Shown here one piece after another: positions 6,961 through 15,669 of a stretch of 64,000 bases of DNA. The notes under the pieces are model-generated. The model was not told where the DNA came from and did no database searches. It saw nothing but the letters and a program-made list of their open reading frames with translations. The stretch is from Acidobacteriaceae bacterium (GTDB taxonomy: Bacteria > Acidobacteriota > Terriglobia > Terriglobales > Acidobacteriaceae). The stretch spans positions 1 to 64,000 of the forward strand of contig DASZBM010000007.1 of the NCBI GenBank assembly GCA_035944135.1. The letters are read 5' to 3'. Made by a program: the position numbers and the translations under genes. Every line of letters begins with the position of its first letter. Position 1 is the stretch's first letter.

Positions 6961-9015
6961 ATGAGCCTGCGTCTTCACTCCTCGTCAGGGCAGCTGCAAA
7001 GAAAAGCAGAGGCCGTTCCTCGCGTTGCGAGTCTCGTCCTGAAGTCGGTCGTTGCTGCGCTGGTGCTGTCGGGCACGATCGTGGCGGCTGCGCAGGATAT
7101 TCACATCGGCGCGACCTACGTCTGCAACGGCGAACGCATGTTCGTTGAGAACTGCAATATCCGCGATACGTCCGATACGTCGAAGTGCATGGTCGGTCAT
7201 CCCGATACGGTTCTGCCGAACGGGTTGATGAAGTACACGTACGAAACGCGCGGCGACCTGAAGAAGCTGCTGCCGACGTGCAAGCAACCGAGTGCGCAAC
7301 AACTCGCCGCAGCGAAGGCGTTCCAGGACAAGCAGCAGGCAGCCTACAACGCGAATGTAGCGAAGTCCGAGCAGCAGATGGCCGCCATCCAGCAACAGCA
7401 GGCGCGGCAGGACGCCGCTATCACCGGCGGGCCGCCGCCGCCGTCGAGCGATCCCGAGACACGGGCGATGAACCGCTGCATCACCTCCGGGCGGCTGCCG
7501 GCATCATGCACGGGCAATGCGCTGCTGGGACATTTCACGTCGATGATTGGACAGGTGACAAGCGGTTTGCTCGGCGGAGACGATGAAGTTGCCAAAGCCG
7601 GGCCGGATTCCGGCGCGGAGATGGATGGCGTGTTTGTCGGCGCGGGCAACTGGCGCGTCGACTTTGTCACGGATGGTGTGCTGGTGAACTGCGCGTACCT
7701 CGCGCCGGACGGGCATCACTACAAGATCAACTTCCGCGATGGCAACGCGCTCATCGTGCTTGATACGACACCGAAGCCGCTGGTGCTAACGCTGCATCGT
7801 GACAACACGCTGACGGCCCCGGGACCGGTGACGATCGATGGAGTGGTGCCGAGTGGAACGGGCGGCGGCGGGTCGACACCGGGCCATACGGAGTCTCACA
7901 CGACGACGACGACGCAGCGCATTGACGGCAGCCAGGTGGGCGCATACTCCGGTGACACGTTGTCATACGCGGGCAATGGGCAATACGACGCTACGCACAC
8001 CACTACGACGAACACATACGTTGCAGGAACCTCCCAGCCGACCTACACAACGTTTTCGCCGCGCCGCGTCACGTGCCCGGCGTTGAATCTCTCGACCAAG
8101 GGCGCGACGGTTGGGATCGAGACGATGCAGACGAATCTTTTGAAGACGATGTTTGGTGGAGACAAGGGACCGCCAACTCCGCCGGGCATTCGAATGCATG
8201 GCATCTATGCGGCGAATACGGGCTTCAGTGTGCAGTTCTTCCCGGAGTCTGCGGTTCTTGGATGCGGACCGGATGCGGCGCGCGCGTATCCATACAGCGT
8301 GACCGCGGAGGGATCGAACGCTGTGATCAACATCAACGCGCCGGATCATCCGCTGAAGCTGGTGTTGAAGCCAGATGGATCGCTTGATGCGGGAAGCACA
8401 GAGGCGTACCAGGTGCACGGGCGATTCGTGGCAGGGCAGAACGACAATGGCGACTTTACCTTTGGTCCGATGGAGCGAAGCTGCAATCTTGCGGTGATGA
8501 CGCCAAGCAAGACGATACCGACGGGCGGAGGGAGTGCGGCGTCGATGGTGCGGACGGCTGCGGCGGATCCGGCGACGATGTCGACGCCGAAGAATGTACC
8601 GGGAAATGCGACGCTGTCGATCGTGTCAGGATTTCCGGCGCAGGCTGGCGCGCCGAACCCGCTGGCATCGCACCCGTACACGCTGCTGCGCGACAGTATC
8701 CCCACTCTTGTGGCGAAGGCTGGCGTGGCGATTCCGGCGGGATCGAGCGCATACAAGGTGTTTGGTGTGGCGTGTGGAACGCGCAGTCCTGACTGTCAGA
8801 AGATCATCGACGCGATCAAGGCGAGTGCGGCGTCTTCCGTGCGTGCGGATGCGAATGGAGGCGGGACGTTTCCTGCGGTGCCGCCGGGAACGTATTACCT
8901 GATGATCTCGGCCCGGTACAACAACCAGGCGCTGATGTGGGATCATCCGGTGCAATTGAAGGCGGGAGCGAACTCGATGACGCTGAGCCCTCAGAATGCG
9001 TCGCCGATGCAGTAG
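6961..9015 (+). CDS. Large exported protein with an internal repeat
   Basis: A 684-aa protein with an N-terminal hydrophobic signal region ending near AAAQD (about residue 45). It has a Gln/Ala-rich helical stretch (about 120-150) and then two related domains. The first starts MDGVFVGAGNWRVDFV and ends in TIDG; the second starts MHGIYAANTGFSVQFF and ends in YQVHG. Each contains the pattern 'P-hhLhLHxD-GsLpA'. A threonine-rich linker (TTTTTQ, THTTTTNT) joins them, and a C-terminal domain (GTYYLMISARYNNQALMWDHPV) resembles a carboxypeptidase-regulatory or Ig-like fold. Eight or more cysteines point to disulfides. I do not recognise the family. It appears monocistronic. Confidence 0.75.
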   Translation: MSLRLHSSSGQLQRKAEAVPRVASLVLKSVVAALVLSGTIVAAAQDIHIGATYVCNGERMFVENCNIRDTSDTSKCMVGHPDTVLPNGLMKYTYETRGDLKKLLPTCKQPSAQQLAAAKAFQDKQQAAYNANVAKSEQQMAAIQQQQARQDAAITGGPPPPSSDPETRAMNRCITSGRLPASCTGNALLGHFTSMIGQVTSGLLGGDDEVAKAGPDSGAEMDGVFVGAGNWRVDFVTDGVLVNCAYLAPDGHHYKINFRDGNALIVLDTTPKPLVLTLHRDNTLTAPGPVTIDGVVPSGTGGGGSTPGHTESHTTTTTQRIDGSQVGAYSGDTLSYAGNGQYDATHTTTTNTYVAGTSQPTYTTFSPRRVTCPALNLSTKGATVGIETMQTNLLKTMFGGDKGPPTPPGIRMHGIYAANTGFSVQFFPESAVLGCGPDAARAYPYSVTAEGSNAVININAPDHPLKLVLKPDGSLDAGSTEAYQVHGRFVAGQNDNGDFTFGPMERSCNLAVMTPSKTIPTGGGSAASMVRTAAADPATMSTPKNVPGNATLSIVSGFPAQAGAPNPLASHPYTLLRDSIPTLVAKAGVAIPAGSSAYKVFGVACGTRSPDCQKIIDAIKASAASSVRADANGGGTFPAVPPGTYYLMISARYNNQALMWDHPVQLKAGANSMTLSPQNASPMQ

Positions 9016-9018
9016 GCG

Positions 9019-9918
9019 CTACTGTTCAGACGGATTCGGGTGGGGGCCGGTGAAGGCCGAGCAGCAGGGCTTCATGACGGGCGCGAACTCCATGTACTCG
9101 ACGCGTGTCTGGTCGGGGTCGAAGAGGTTGAGCTGAATCTTGCCGTCCTTGCCGGCCTGGATTGCGGTGCACTGCTTCTCTTCACAGCCGTTGGCCTGAA
9201 GGTCGTGCAGAACAGTTTGCATGTGCTCGACGCCGAGCGAGAAATGATCGCTCATGCCGAAGTCGTGTTTGTTGGGCTGCTGGTTGGGCATCATCATGTA
9301 CTCGATCCAGTCGGTGCCGTCGGGGACTTGCATGCTGATCCAGTCGACGTTGGGCGGATGCATGGTGCCGTACCAGTAGGGGCGGAAGCCGAGGATTTGC
9401 TTCCAGAAGGCGTCTTCCTTGGCGCGGTCGTGGACGATGAAGCCGACGTGGATGATGTGGTGGCTGGGGGCGCGGTTGGAGAGCGGAGTGTCGCGCGCGA
9501 GATCAGCTTCTTTCAGTTTGGAGTCTTTCTGGACGAAGCAGACGAGGTTGCCCTCGGGATCGTGGACCTCAATCAGACCAGGGTCGGGGGACTCGGGGTG
9601 GAGGCCCTGGGATTCGAGGTAGCGCCTCATCTCGTCGAGGTTGCTTACCGTGAAGCCGACGGCGGCCATGTAGGATTGGCCGTCGCGGAGCTGGGTTGGT
9701 ACGACTTCGATCCACTGATGTTTGTTGATGGGAAAGACCATCTCGTTGTCGTTGTGCTTCTCGTCGTAACCCATGGTGATGCCGTAGAAGTGCTGGGCGG
9801 CGCGGGCGTCGTCGGTGTAGACGCGCATGAAGGCGATGCCGGTGATGGCGGGGCGCTGTTGGGCCGAGGCAATGGTGGCGGACAGAATTGCGGCGGCGAG
9901 AAGAGCGGCGAATCTCAT
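9019..9918 (-). CDS. Exported VOC (glyoxalase-fold) protein
   Basis: About 300 residues: signal peptide MRFAALLAAAILSATIASAQ, then two vicinal-oxygen-chelate modules. The first is RVYTDDARAAQHFYGITMGY to NLVCFVQKDS; the second is HVGFIVHDRAKEDAFWKQIL to TRVEYMEF. Paired beta-alpha-beta-beta-beta units of this kind bind a metal in glyoxalases, dioxygenases and related enzymes. The reaction is unknown. The longer frame starts at 9954, but the ATG at 9918 opens the signal peptide. It converges on the 684-aa gene with three bases between stops. Confidence 0.85.
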   Translation of the reverse strand: MRFAALLAAAILSATIASAQQRPAITGIAFMRVYTDDARAAQHFYGITMGYDEKHNDNEMVFPINKHQWIEVVPTQLRDGQSYMAAVGFTVSNLDEMRRYLESQGLHPESPDPGLIEVHDPEGNLVCFVQKDSKLKEADLARDTPLSNRAPSHHIIHVGFIVHDRAKEDAFWKQILGFRPYWYGTMHPPNVDWISMQVPDGTDWIEYMMMPNQQPNKHDFGMSDHFSLGVEHMQTVLHDLQANGCEEKQCTAIQAGKDGKIQLNLFDPDQTRVEYMEFAPVMKPCCSAFTGPHPNPSEQ

Positions 9919-9969
9919 GCGCGAAACTGTAACTGGTTCCATTCGCAGGGTCAAAGGATGGAATCGGGA

Positions 9970-10671
9970 TCATTGAATATGAGCGTGCTTCTGCAAGTTA
10001 TGTTTCATACAGAGCAGTTGAATATTTTTCTCACTCGTTGATGTGCCGCCCTTTGAATAAGGAAGGATGTGGTCGAAGTGCAGATTTTCTTTCGAACCGC
10101 AGCGAACACACTGACCAAGATCTCTCTTCCAAACGGCAAGCTTCACTGCTGATGGAATAAGGCGAGCATGCTCTTCGGCCGCTCTCAAAGCATCTAGCTC
10201 TAGTTCTTGTTCCTCTAAATCTTCAAGCAATCTGAGCTTGAACTTGAAAACCCGTCGCCCGCCAATCGTTTCCATCCAACTGTCTTCAAGTGCGAAGACG
10301 CCGTTGTAAACCCAAATACCAGCTTTTATCTTCTCGTAGACACGGACACGCAGCGCATCGCGATTACCGCTCTTGAATTCTTGTGCTGCTTCGTGAAACA
10401 GGCCATTTTGAGTCAGGCGCCCCCATTGTGTCTCCAACGGCTGATCTACAGCTTTGGGGTTCGGACACTTCTTAGAACGGGATTCGTCGTGCCCTTCATA
10501 GATAAGTACACTTCCGTTTTCCTCTAAGCGATCGTCGTAAGGCGCACCTGGACGTAAGGAGGATAGGACTACCGCGTGGCCGCCAGCGGTACGGAAATTC
10601 ATTCCCCGTTGCAACGACATGGATTCCCGACCGCACATGTCATGGTGGCTGATGATGTCATCACGCTTCAT
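9970..10671 (-). CDS. SRA-HNH endonuclease, type IV restriction-like
   Basis: A 233-aa protein that combines an N-terminal SRA/YDG-like domain (about residues 22-150: RTAGGHAVVLSSLRPGAPYDD, split as RTAGGHAVVLSS and RPGAPYDD; SVLIYEGHD; KAGIWVYNGVFAL) with a C-terminal HNH nuclease. The nuclease shows C188-x2-C191, the FDH core (H201), N216, C221 and H224, giving a zinc-supported beta-beta-alpha-metal site. SRA domains flip out modified cytosine; SRA-HNH fusions cut DNA carrying 5-methyl- or 5-hydroxymethylcytosine. No methyltransferase is adjacent, as expected for type IV. GC is lower than in neighbours, suggesting acquisition. The start at 10671 is the longest frame; MNFRTAG at residue 24 is an alternative. 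Confidence 0.8.
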   Translation of the reverse strand: MKRDDIISHHDMCGRESMSLQRGMNFRTAGGHAVVLSSLRPGAPYDDRLEENGSVLIYEGHDESRSKKCPNPKAVDQPLETQWGRLTQNGLFHEAAQEFKSGNRDALRVRVYEKIKAGIWVYNGVFALEDSWMETIGGRRVFKFKLRLLEDLEEQELELDALRAAEEHARLIPSAVKLAVWKRDLGQCVRCGSKENLHFDHILPYSKGGTSTSEKNIQLLCMKHNLQKHAHIQ

Positions 10672-10706
10672 GTGCGATCATTCTGCCGCGTTTGGCGCAG
10701 AAACAC

Positions 10707-10731
10707 AAAGGCCGCCCCGAAGGCGGCCTTT
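10707..10731 (-). terminator. Terminator of the radical SAM gene
   Basis: A perfect 10-bp stem (10707-10716 with 10722-10731) with a 5-base loop ends in AAA/TTT on both strands. It lies between the 3' end of the radical SAM gene (10772) and the start of the endonuclease gene, so it should stop minus-strand read-through. Confidence 0.7.
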
Positions 10732-10771
10732 GTTCTTGTCTTTGCGCGCAGCGCGTCGGCTGCATGCAATG

Positions 10772-12868
10772 CTAGTCGCCGGCGACGAGGTCTTCTTCCT
10801 TCGCTGCGGGTGTCGTGACGGGCTTGATCTCGCCGAGCGAGACGAAGCCGGCGATCTCGGGCTCCTTGAGGATCTCCTTGCGGTAGAGCTTGGCCATCTT
10901 CGCGTTCTCGGCGTCCTGCTTGATCTTCGCGTCGCGGGCGCGGATCTTTTCCTCGCGCGCGTTCTTGGCGATGCCGGACTTCTCGAACGTGTCGTTGGCG
11001 GCGGAGTTGACGTGCTCCTCGTTGAGAACCAGGTCGTACTTGTCCTGCTTCTCGAGGCCGACCTTCTTGCCACCGGCGAAGATTTCGTGACGTCCGTGCT
11101 CCTCATACCACTTGGTGAGCGTGGAGGTCATGTGCATCTTCTCGATGATGTTGCGCCAGCCGATGCCCGTGTTGTACGCGCAGAAGCTGATCTCGCCTTC
11201 CTGCGTGGCGTACGGGATGATGCACTGCTCGGTGCGGCGGAAGTCGTAGTTGAAGAGGTCCTGGAACCACATGCCGGCGATGAAGAGGAAGTTCCAGCGG
11301 TCCTTGCGGCGCTTCTCGATGTCCTCGAGGGTGCGGTCCGCGGTGACCTTGCCGTAGTTGCGGCCGGTGGCGCCGAAGCACTTATCGAACTTCTCAAGCA
11401 GCGAGAAGATGCTGAAGTGCGTGGGAGCGTTCTTGGGCTCGTAGTTGCGGATGAGCGCAAGCGCCGCGCCGATGACGGTGAGGATCTTGCCGCGCGAGGC
11501 GTCGTTCACCTTGGCGATGTCCTTGGCGAGGCGATCGGCGTTGAGGAACGCGGTGACCGGAACGGCTTCCTTCGTTTCCTTGTCGATCATCAGCGCCATG
11601 CCGATGCCACAGTTCGGGTGGCAACCGCAGGAGAGCTGGCCCCAGTCGTGCTCCGGCCCGTGCACGAGATCAGCCCAGTCGGAGAAGGTGGACATGAAGC
11701 TGATGGGGAACCAGTCGCGTGTGGATTCGCCGAGACCGGTTTGGTCGCGGATGTCGTGCGCGAGGTGCGAGAGGGTGTAGCGCTGTGCAGCGCGGCGCTC
11801 GTCGGAGACCGCTTCGTCGCGGCCGGTGAAAGAAACCGGCTGGAAGGAGAGGAAGTTGATCTTCTTCGGATTGTCGAGCGCGAACTGGATGATGCGGCCG
11901 ACCTGCTCGTTGTTGATGCCGTTGACGATGGTCGTGACGGGGACGATGTCCACGCCGGCCTCGTGCAGGTTGTGGATGGCCTGGAGCTTCACGTCGAACG
12001 CGTTGCCGACCTTGCGGTGCGAGTTGGCGGCGTTACCGATGCCGTCGAACTGCAGGTAGGCGTAGCGGAGACCGGCCTCAGCGGCGGCCTTGGCGAACTC
12101 CTTGGACTTGGCGAACTCGATGCCGTTGGTCGCGGCCTGCACGGAGTTGTAACCAACCTTGCGGGCGTAGGCGACGGCGTCGAGGAAGTAGGGCGAGAGC
12201 GTGGGCTCGCCGCCGGAGAACTGGACCGACATCTGACGACGCGGCTTGATCTGCACCGCGTTGTCGAGCATGGTCTTGATCTCGTCCCAAGTGAGCTCGT
12301 GAACGAAGCCGACCTGGTTGGCGTCCATGAAGCAGGGATCGCACATCATATTGCAGCGGTTGGTGAGATCGATCGTGAGGACCGAACCGCGGCCGTGCGT
12401 GACTGTGGAGGTTCCGTGGTTGTGCAGCTTCTCGTCGTTGTGGGCGCGGATGTCGCGACCGGGAAAGACCTCTTCGAGGTGGCGCATCATCGGCGGGTCG
12501 ATGGACATAACGTCTTCGAAGTGGCCGTGGATGGGACAGTCCTTGACCATCAGGATCTTGCCGTCGCGCTCGATGATCTGAGCCTTGATCTCGCCGACCT
12601 TCTCGTTGAGGAGGATCTCGTGCGGCAGCTTGCCATCGATGATCTGCTGACGGATCTCAGGGACGCACTTGGGGCAGAGAGAGTCAGTAGTGCGGGGCCA
12701 GCCCAGTGGCGGCTTCTCCTTCTGGTAGCTCTTGAGAAGCGGCTTATCGGACCACTTGGGGGTGAAGCTCTTGTTGGGGCTGATCGAATTCAGCTTGTCA
12801 AAGACTACCCAGCTCGCGCGTGCTCCGAGCACTACACCTTTTTCGAGGAGCTTAACCGCTTTTCCCAT
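10772..12868 (-). CDS. Radical SAM enzyme, tetraether/membrane-spanning lipid synthase-like
   Basis: A 698-aa enzyme. The N-terminal part has SLCPKC (C65, C68) and KDCPIHGHF (C111), a pattern seen in Tes-type lipid synthases. The radical SAM cluster is C172-x3-C176-x2-C179 in LTNRCNMMCDPCF, with the SAM-binding SGGEPT at 218-223. Further cysteines in LSCGCHPNCGIG (414, 416, 420) and CIIPYATQEG...FC may hold auxiliary Fe-S clusters. Tes joins two lipid tails into a membrane-spanning chain; acidobacteria make the membrane-spanning iso-diabolic acid, and Tes homologues have been proposed for that step. The similarity is read from motifs only. The last 110 residues are Lys/Glu-rich and unusual. 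A GAGAGACGAA stretch precedes the ATG. It is likely a single-gene unit. Confidence 0.7.
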   Translation of the reverse strand: MGKAVKLLEKGVVLGARASWVVFDKLNSISPNKSFTPKWSDKPLLKSYQKEKPPLGWPRTTDSLCPKCVPEIRQQIIDGKLPHEILLNEKVGEIKAQIIERDGKILMVKDCPIHGHFEDVMSIDPPMMRHLEEVFPGRDIRAHNDEKLHNHGTSTVTHGRGSVLTIDLTNRCNMMCDPCFMDANQVGFVHELTWDEIKTMLDNAVQIKPRRQMSVQFSGGEPTLSPYFLDAVAYARKVGYNSVQAATNGIEFAKSKEFAKAAAEAGLRYAYLQFDGIGNAANSHRKVGNAFDVKLQAIHNLHEAGVDIVPVTTIVNGINNEQVGRIIQFALDNPKKINFLSFQPVSFTGRDEAVSDERRAAQRYTLSHLAHDIRDQTGLGESTRDWFPISFMSTFSDWADLVHGPEHDWGQLSCGCHPNCGIGMALMIDKETKEAVPVTAFLNADRLAKDIAKVNDASRGKILTVIGAALALIRNYEPKNAPTHFSIFSLLEKFDKCFGATGRNYGKVTADRTLEDIEKRRKDRWNFLFIAGMWFQDLFNYDFRRTEQCIIPYATQEGEISFCAYNTGIGWRNIIEKMHMTSTLTKWYEEHGRHEIFAGGKKVGLEKQDKYDLVLNEEHVNSAANDTFEKSGIAKNAREEKIRARDAKIKQDAENAKMAKLYRKEILKEPEIAGFVSLGEIKPVTTPAAKEEDLVAGD

Positions 12869-13196
12869 TTCGTTCGTCTCTCCTAAAAGAGTTGTTGCAG
12901 AGTTCGCATCACGCGTTATCCACTAAACTCAAATCTGGTTCAGATTACGATGCTAAGTACCTGTCCCAGAAGTACATCCGAGGGTACCCGCAGGAGTCCT
13001 CAGCACATTAAAAGCTACGCATCTCGCTGCTGAAAGTCGTCCGATTCGCAGCGAACGGCGATATCGTGCAGCGAATGGTAACGTGACGACTGTGACGAGC
13101 AACCTCCCGGGGTTTGGCAGCAGGCGGGCTTTGCCTCGCATCAGATTCAGTAAACGGGGCTCGGGGTCGCAGGGACCCAGACTGAGGAGATTTCCA
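12869..13196. other. Intergenic region between divergent genes
   Basis: About 330 bases between the divergently transcribed radical SAM gene and the exported protein at 13197. It must hold both promoters, but I see no convincing -35/-10 pair, operator, RNA or repeat. Open frames across it are weak and lack ribosome sites. Confidence 0.4.
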
Positions 13197-13748
13197 GTGT
13201 TGTTTGCACGTTTTGGCCAGCGCTTTTGGATGGCGGCGCTGTTTGCAGCAGTATCCAGTTGCACTGTTTCAACCGCCCGCGCGGAGCAGCTTCCGGCTTC
13301 ATTGCGCGGGACCTGGCGGATTACACGCATTCTGCCGACGACGAACTCCGGCTGCTGGACGCGCGAGCAGGCGCAGTCGCTGGTGGGAACAACGCTGACT
13401 TATGGGCAGAGCTCGATGCGGTGGCGCGGTGGTTTGGTGCCGCTCGAGGACATCTATACGCGCGTGGTGAGCGCGGAGGACTTCAGCAAGGAGAACGCCG
13501 CGCCGCAACCGGCGAGCTTTGCTCAACTGGGCGTACGGGCGGCGGAGTTGGTGGAAGTGGATATGCAGCATGAGGATGCTGCAGTGCTGCCGGCGAGCAC
13601 CGAGATTCCGGGCGATTCGGTGTTGATGGTCGCGCCGGGCCGGATTGTGGTGAGCGCGTGCGGCGTGTACTACGAGGCGACACATGCGAAGTCTCTCGAA
13701 CGTGCGTCGCTGGCCCGCAGCGGCCACGTTCGCTCGAGCGGCCGATGA
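13197..13748 (+). CDS. Exported protein of unknown function
   Basis: About 183 residues with an N-terminal hydrophobic segment (FGQRFWMAALFAAVSSCTVS) that could be a signal peptide or, because of the cysteine, a weak lipobox. The mature part begins LPASLRGTWRITRILPT, reminiscent of lipocalin-like or META-type small beta domains, and contains two further cysteines. GTG at 13197 is chosen since GAGGAG (13184-13189) stands seven bases before it; the in-frame ATG at 13083 has no such site. The function is unknown. Confidence 0.65.
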   Translation: MLFARFGQRFWMAALFAAVSSCTVSTARAEQLPASLRGTWRITRILPTTNSGCWTREQAQSLVGTTLTYGQSSMRWRGGLVPLEDIYTRVVSAEDFSKENAAPQPASFAQLGVRAAELVEVDMQHEDAAVLPASTEIPGDSVLMVAPGRIVVSACGVYYEATHAKSLERASLARSGHVRSSGR

Positions 13749-13789
13749 TGCGGAGCAGCCTGCTGTAGATGCTCTGAGAGAATGGTCGG

Positions 13790-15643
13790 GTGATCACTCG
13801 AAGGACCTTTCTCGGAGCACTGTCTGCGATTCCTGTTTTTGTTCGAAATAACGCGTACGCGTGGGGGACGGCACGCGCTCGCGAATATCACGTTTCTCCG
13901 CAGGGGAGCGATAAAAACAAGGGGACGACTGCGCGGCCGTTCAGAACGATCGGCGCCGCGGCGGCGCGGGCGTTTCCCGGCGATGTGATTACGGTTCACG
14001 AGGGTGTCTATCGCGAGCGCGTGTCGCCGGCGCGCGGTGGAACGTCAGATGAGAACCGGATTGTTTATCGCGCTGCTCCAGGCGAGCGCGTTGAGATCAC
14101 GGGCGCCGAGGTCGTCAAGGGATGGAAGCGTCTCCAGGATGATGTGTGGAGTGTGACGATCCCGAATAGCTTTTTCGGCGAATTCAATCCCTACAGCGAT
14201 GTGATTCACGGCGACTGGTTTGACGCTGTGGGCCGCACACACCACACGGGCGCGGTGTATCTGAATGGCGACTGGTTTGTGGAAGCCGCGAGTGTGGACG
14301 AGGTGCTGCACACGAAGAGCAAGACGCCGCTGTGGTTTGGGCAAGTGAACGAAAACACGACGACAATCTGGGCGCAGTTTGAAGGCGTTGACCCGAACCA
14401 GCAGCTTACGGAGATCAACGTTCGCCAGACCGTCTTCTATCCCGAAAAGACGGGCATCGATTTCATCACGGTGCGCGGGTTTATGCTGCGTCGTGCGGCC
14501 ACGCCGTGGGCACCGCCGACGGCTGAGCAGAAGGGCGTTATCGGCACGCATTGGAGCAAGGGCTGGATCATCGAAGATTGCGATGTCAGCTATTCGATCT
14601 GCTGCGGCATCGCGCTGGGAAAGTACGGCGATCAGTGGGACAACACCTCTGCGAATTCCGCGGAGGGTTATGTGAAGACCATTGAGCGCGCGGAACAACA
14701 CGGATGGTCAAAGGAGAATATCGGGCATCACATTGTGCGCAACAACAGGGTCTCTCATTGCGAACAGGCTGGGATTGTGGGAAGTCTTGGACCGGTGTTC
14801 AGCATTGTTAGCGGCAATACGATTCACGACATTCATGTGCGCCAGCGCTACAGCGGCGCGGAGATCGCCGGCATCAAGTTTCACGCCGCCATTGACGTGG
14901 AGCTCAGTCACAATCACATCTACCGAACGTATCGCGGAATGTGGCTGGACTGGATGGCGCAGGGAACGCGCGTTACGGGGAATCTGTTCCACGACAACCA
15001 GGCCGTGGACCTTTTCGTTGAGGTGGATCATGGGCCGTTCATCGTCGACAACAACCTCTTTCTTTCGAAGAACTCGCTGCATGTGAATTCTCAGGGCGGG
15101 GCGTTCGCGCACAATCTGCTTCTCGGCGGCGCGCAGGTGAATCAGTATGACGCGCGGATGACGCCGTTCATGCTGCCGCACTCGACGCAGGTCGCTGGAT
15201 ATCACGACAATCCGAACGGCGACATTCGATTTCTGAACAACGTGCTCGCGCAAGGCGGTGATCTCACGCAGTTCAACCAGACGCGGTTGCCGATGCATCT
15301 GGATGGCAACGTGTTTGTGGGGCATGCGAAGCCGTGTGCGCAGGAAGATGCTCCGCTGCTGCAACCGGAGTTTGATCCGGATGTGCGGCTGGAGGAAAAG
15401 AGTGATGGGTTTTATCTCGAGATGACGCTGGATAGTGTGTGGGCGCAGGAGAAAGAACGAAGGTTCGTCACGACAGAGAGTCTCGGCGTCGCGGTGATCC
15501 CGAATCTGCCGTTCGAGAACTTCGATGGTGGACCGGTTCGGATCGACAAGGATTTTTCCGGCAAGCAGCGCAACGTGCAGAGTCCGTTTCCCGGTCCGTT
15601 CGAAGCGCCGGAGGGTGGCAGGCAGACGTTCAAGGTTTCGTGA
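13790..15643 (+). CDS. Tat-exported right-handed beta-helix protein
   Basis: A 617-aa protein with a twin-arginine signal (ITRRTFLGALSAIP), a start on GTG, then EYHVSPQGSDKNKGTTARPF and PGDVITVHEGVYRERV. This opening is the usual cap of right-handed parallel beta-helix proteins (DUF1565/pectate-lyase-like). Repeated turns with N and H ladders follow (ILRNNRVSHC-type text, GNTIHDIHV, SHNHIYRTYRGMWLDW, GNLFHDNQA, NNLFLSKN). Such proteins are mostly polysaccharide lyases or glycoside hydrolases acting in the periplasm or outside. I cannot assign a CAZy family or catalytic residues. Tat export suggests folding before secretion. It converges on mutS2 with 26 bases between stops. Confidence 0.75.
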   Translation: MITRRTFLGALSAIPVFVRNNAYAWGTARAREYHVSPQGSDKNKGTTARPFRTIGAAAARAFPGDVITVHEGVYRERVSPARGGTSDENRIVYRAAPGERVEITGAEVVKGWKRLQDDVWSVTIPNSFFGEFNPYSDVIHGDWFDAVGRTHHTGAVYLNGDWFVEAASVDEVLHTKSKTPLWFGQVNENTTTIWAQFEGVDPNQQLTEINVRQTVFYPEKTGIDFITVRGFMLRRAATPWAPPTAEQKGVIGTHWSKGWIIEDCDVSYSICCGIALGKYGDQWDNTSANSAEGYVKTIERAEQHGWSKENIGHHIVRNNRVSHCEQAGIVGSLGPVFSIVSGNTIHDIHVRQRYSGAEIAGIKFHAAIDVELSHNHIYRTYRGMWLDWMAQGTRVTGNLFHDNQAVDLFVEVDHGPFIVDNNLFLSKNSLHVNSQGGAFAHNLLLGGAQVNQYDARMTPFMLPHSTQVAGYHDNPNGDIRFLNNVLAQGGDLTQFNQTRLPMHLDGNVFVGHAKPCAQEDAPLLQPEFDPDVRLEEKSDGFYLEMTLDSVWAQEKERRFVTTESLGVAVIPNLPFENFDGGPVRIDKDFSGKQRNVQSPFPGPFEAPEGGRQTFKVS

Positions 15644-15669
15644 CGCGGTAGTTGTGTTGCGAGGCGGCG

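Noticed and set aside
9040-10041. 333-residue open frame opposite the VOC gene
   Set aside because: Val/Asp/Gly-rich shadow that runs across two genes.
10619-12886. 755-residue open frame opposite the radical SAM gene
   Set aside because: It is the antisense shadow of a well-supported gene in high-GC DNA; the translation is Val/Leu/Asp/Gly-rich low-complexity text with no motif.
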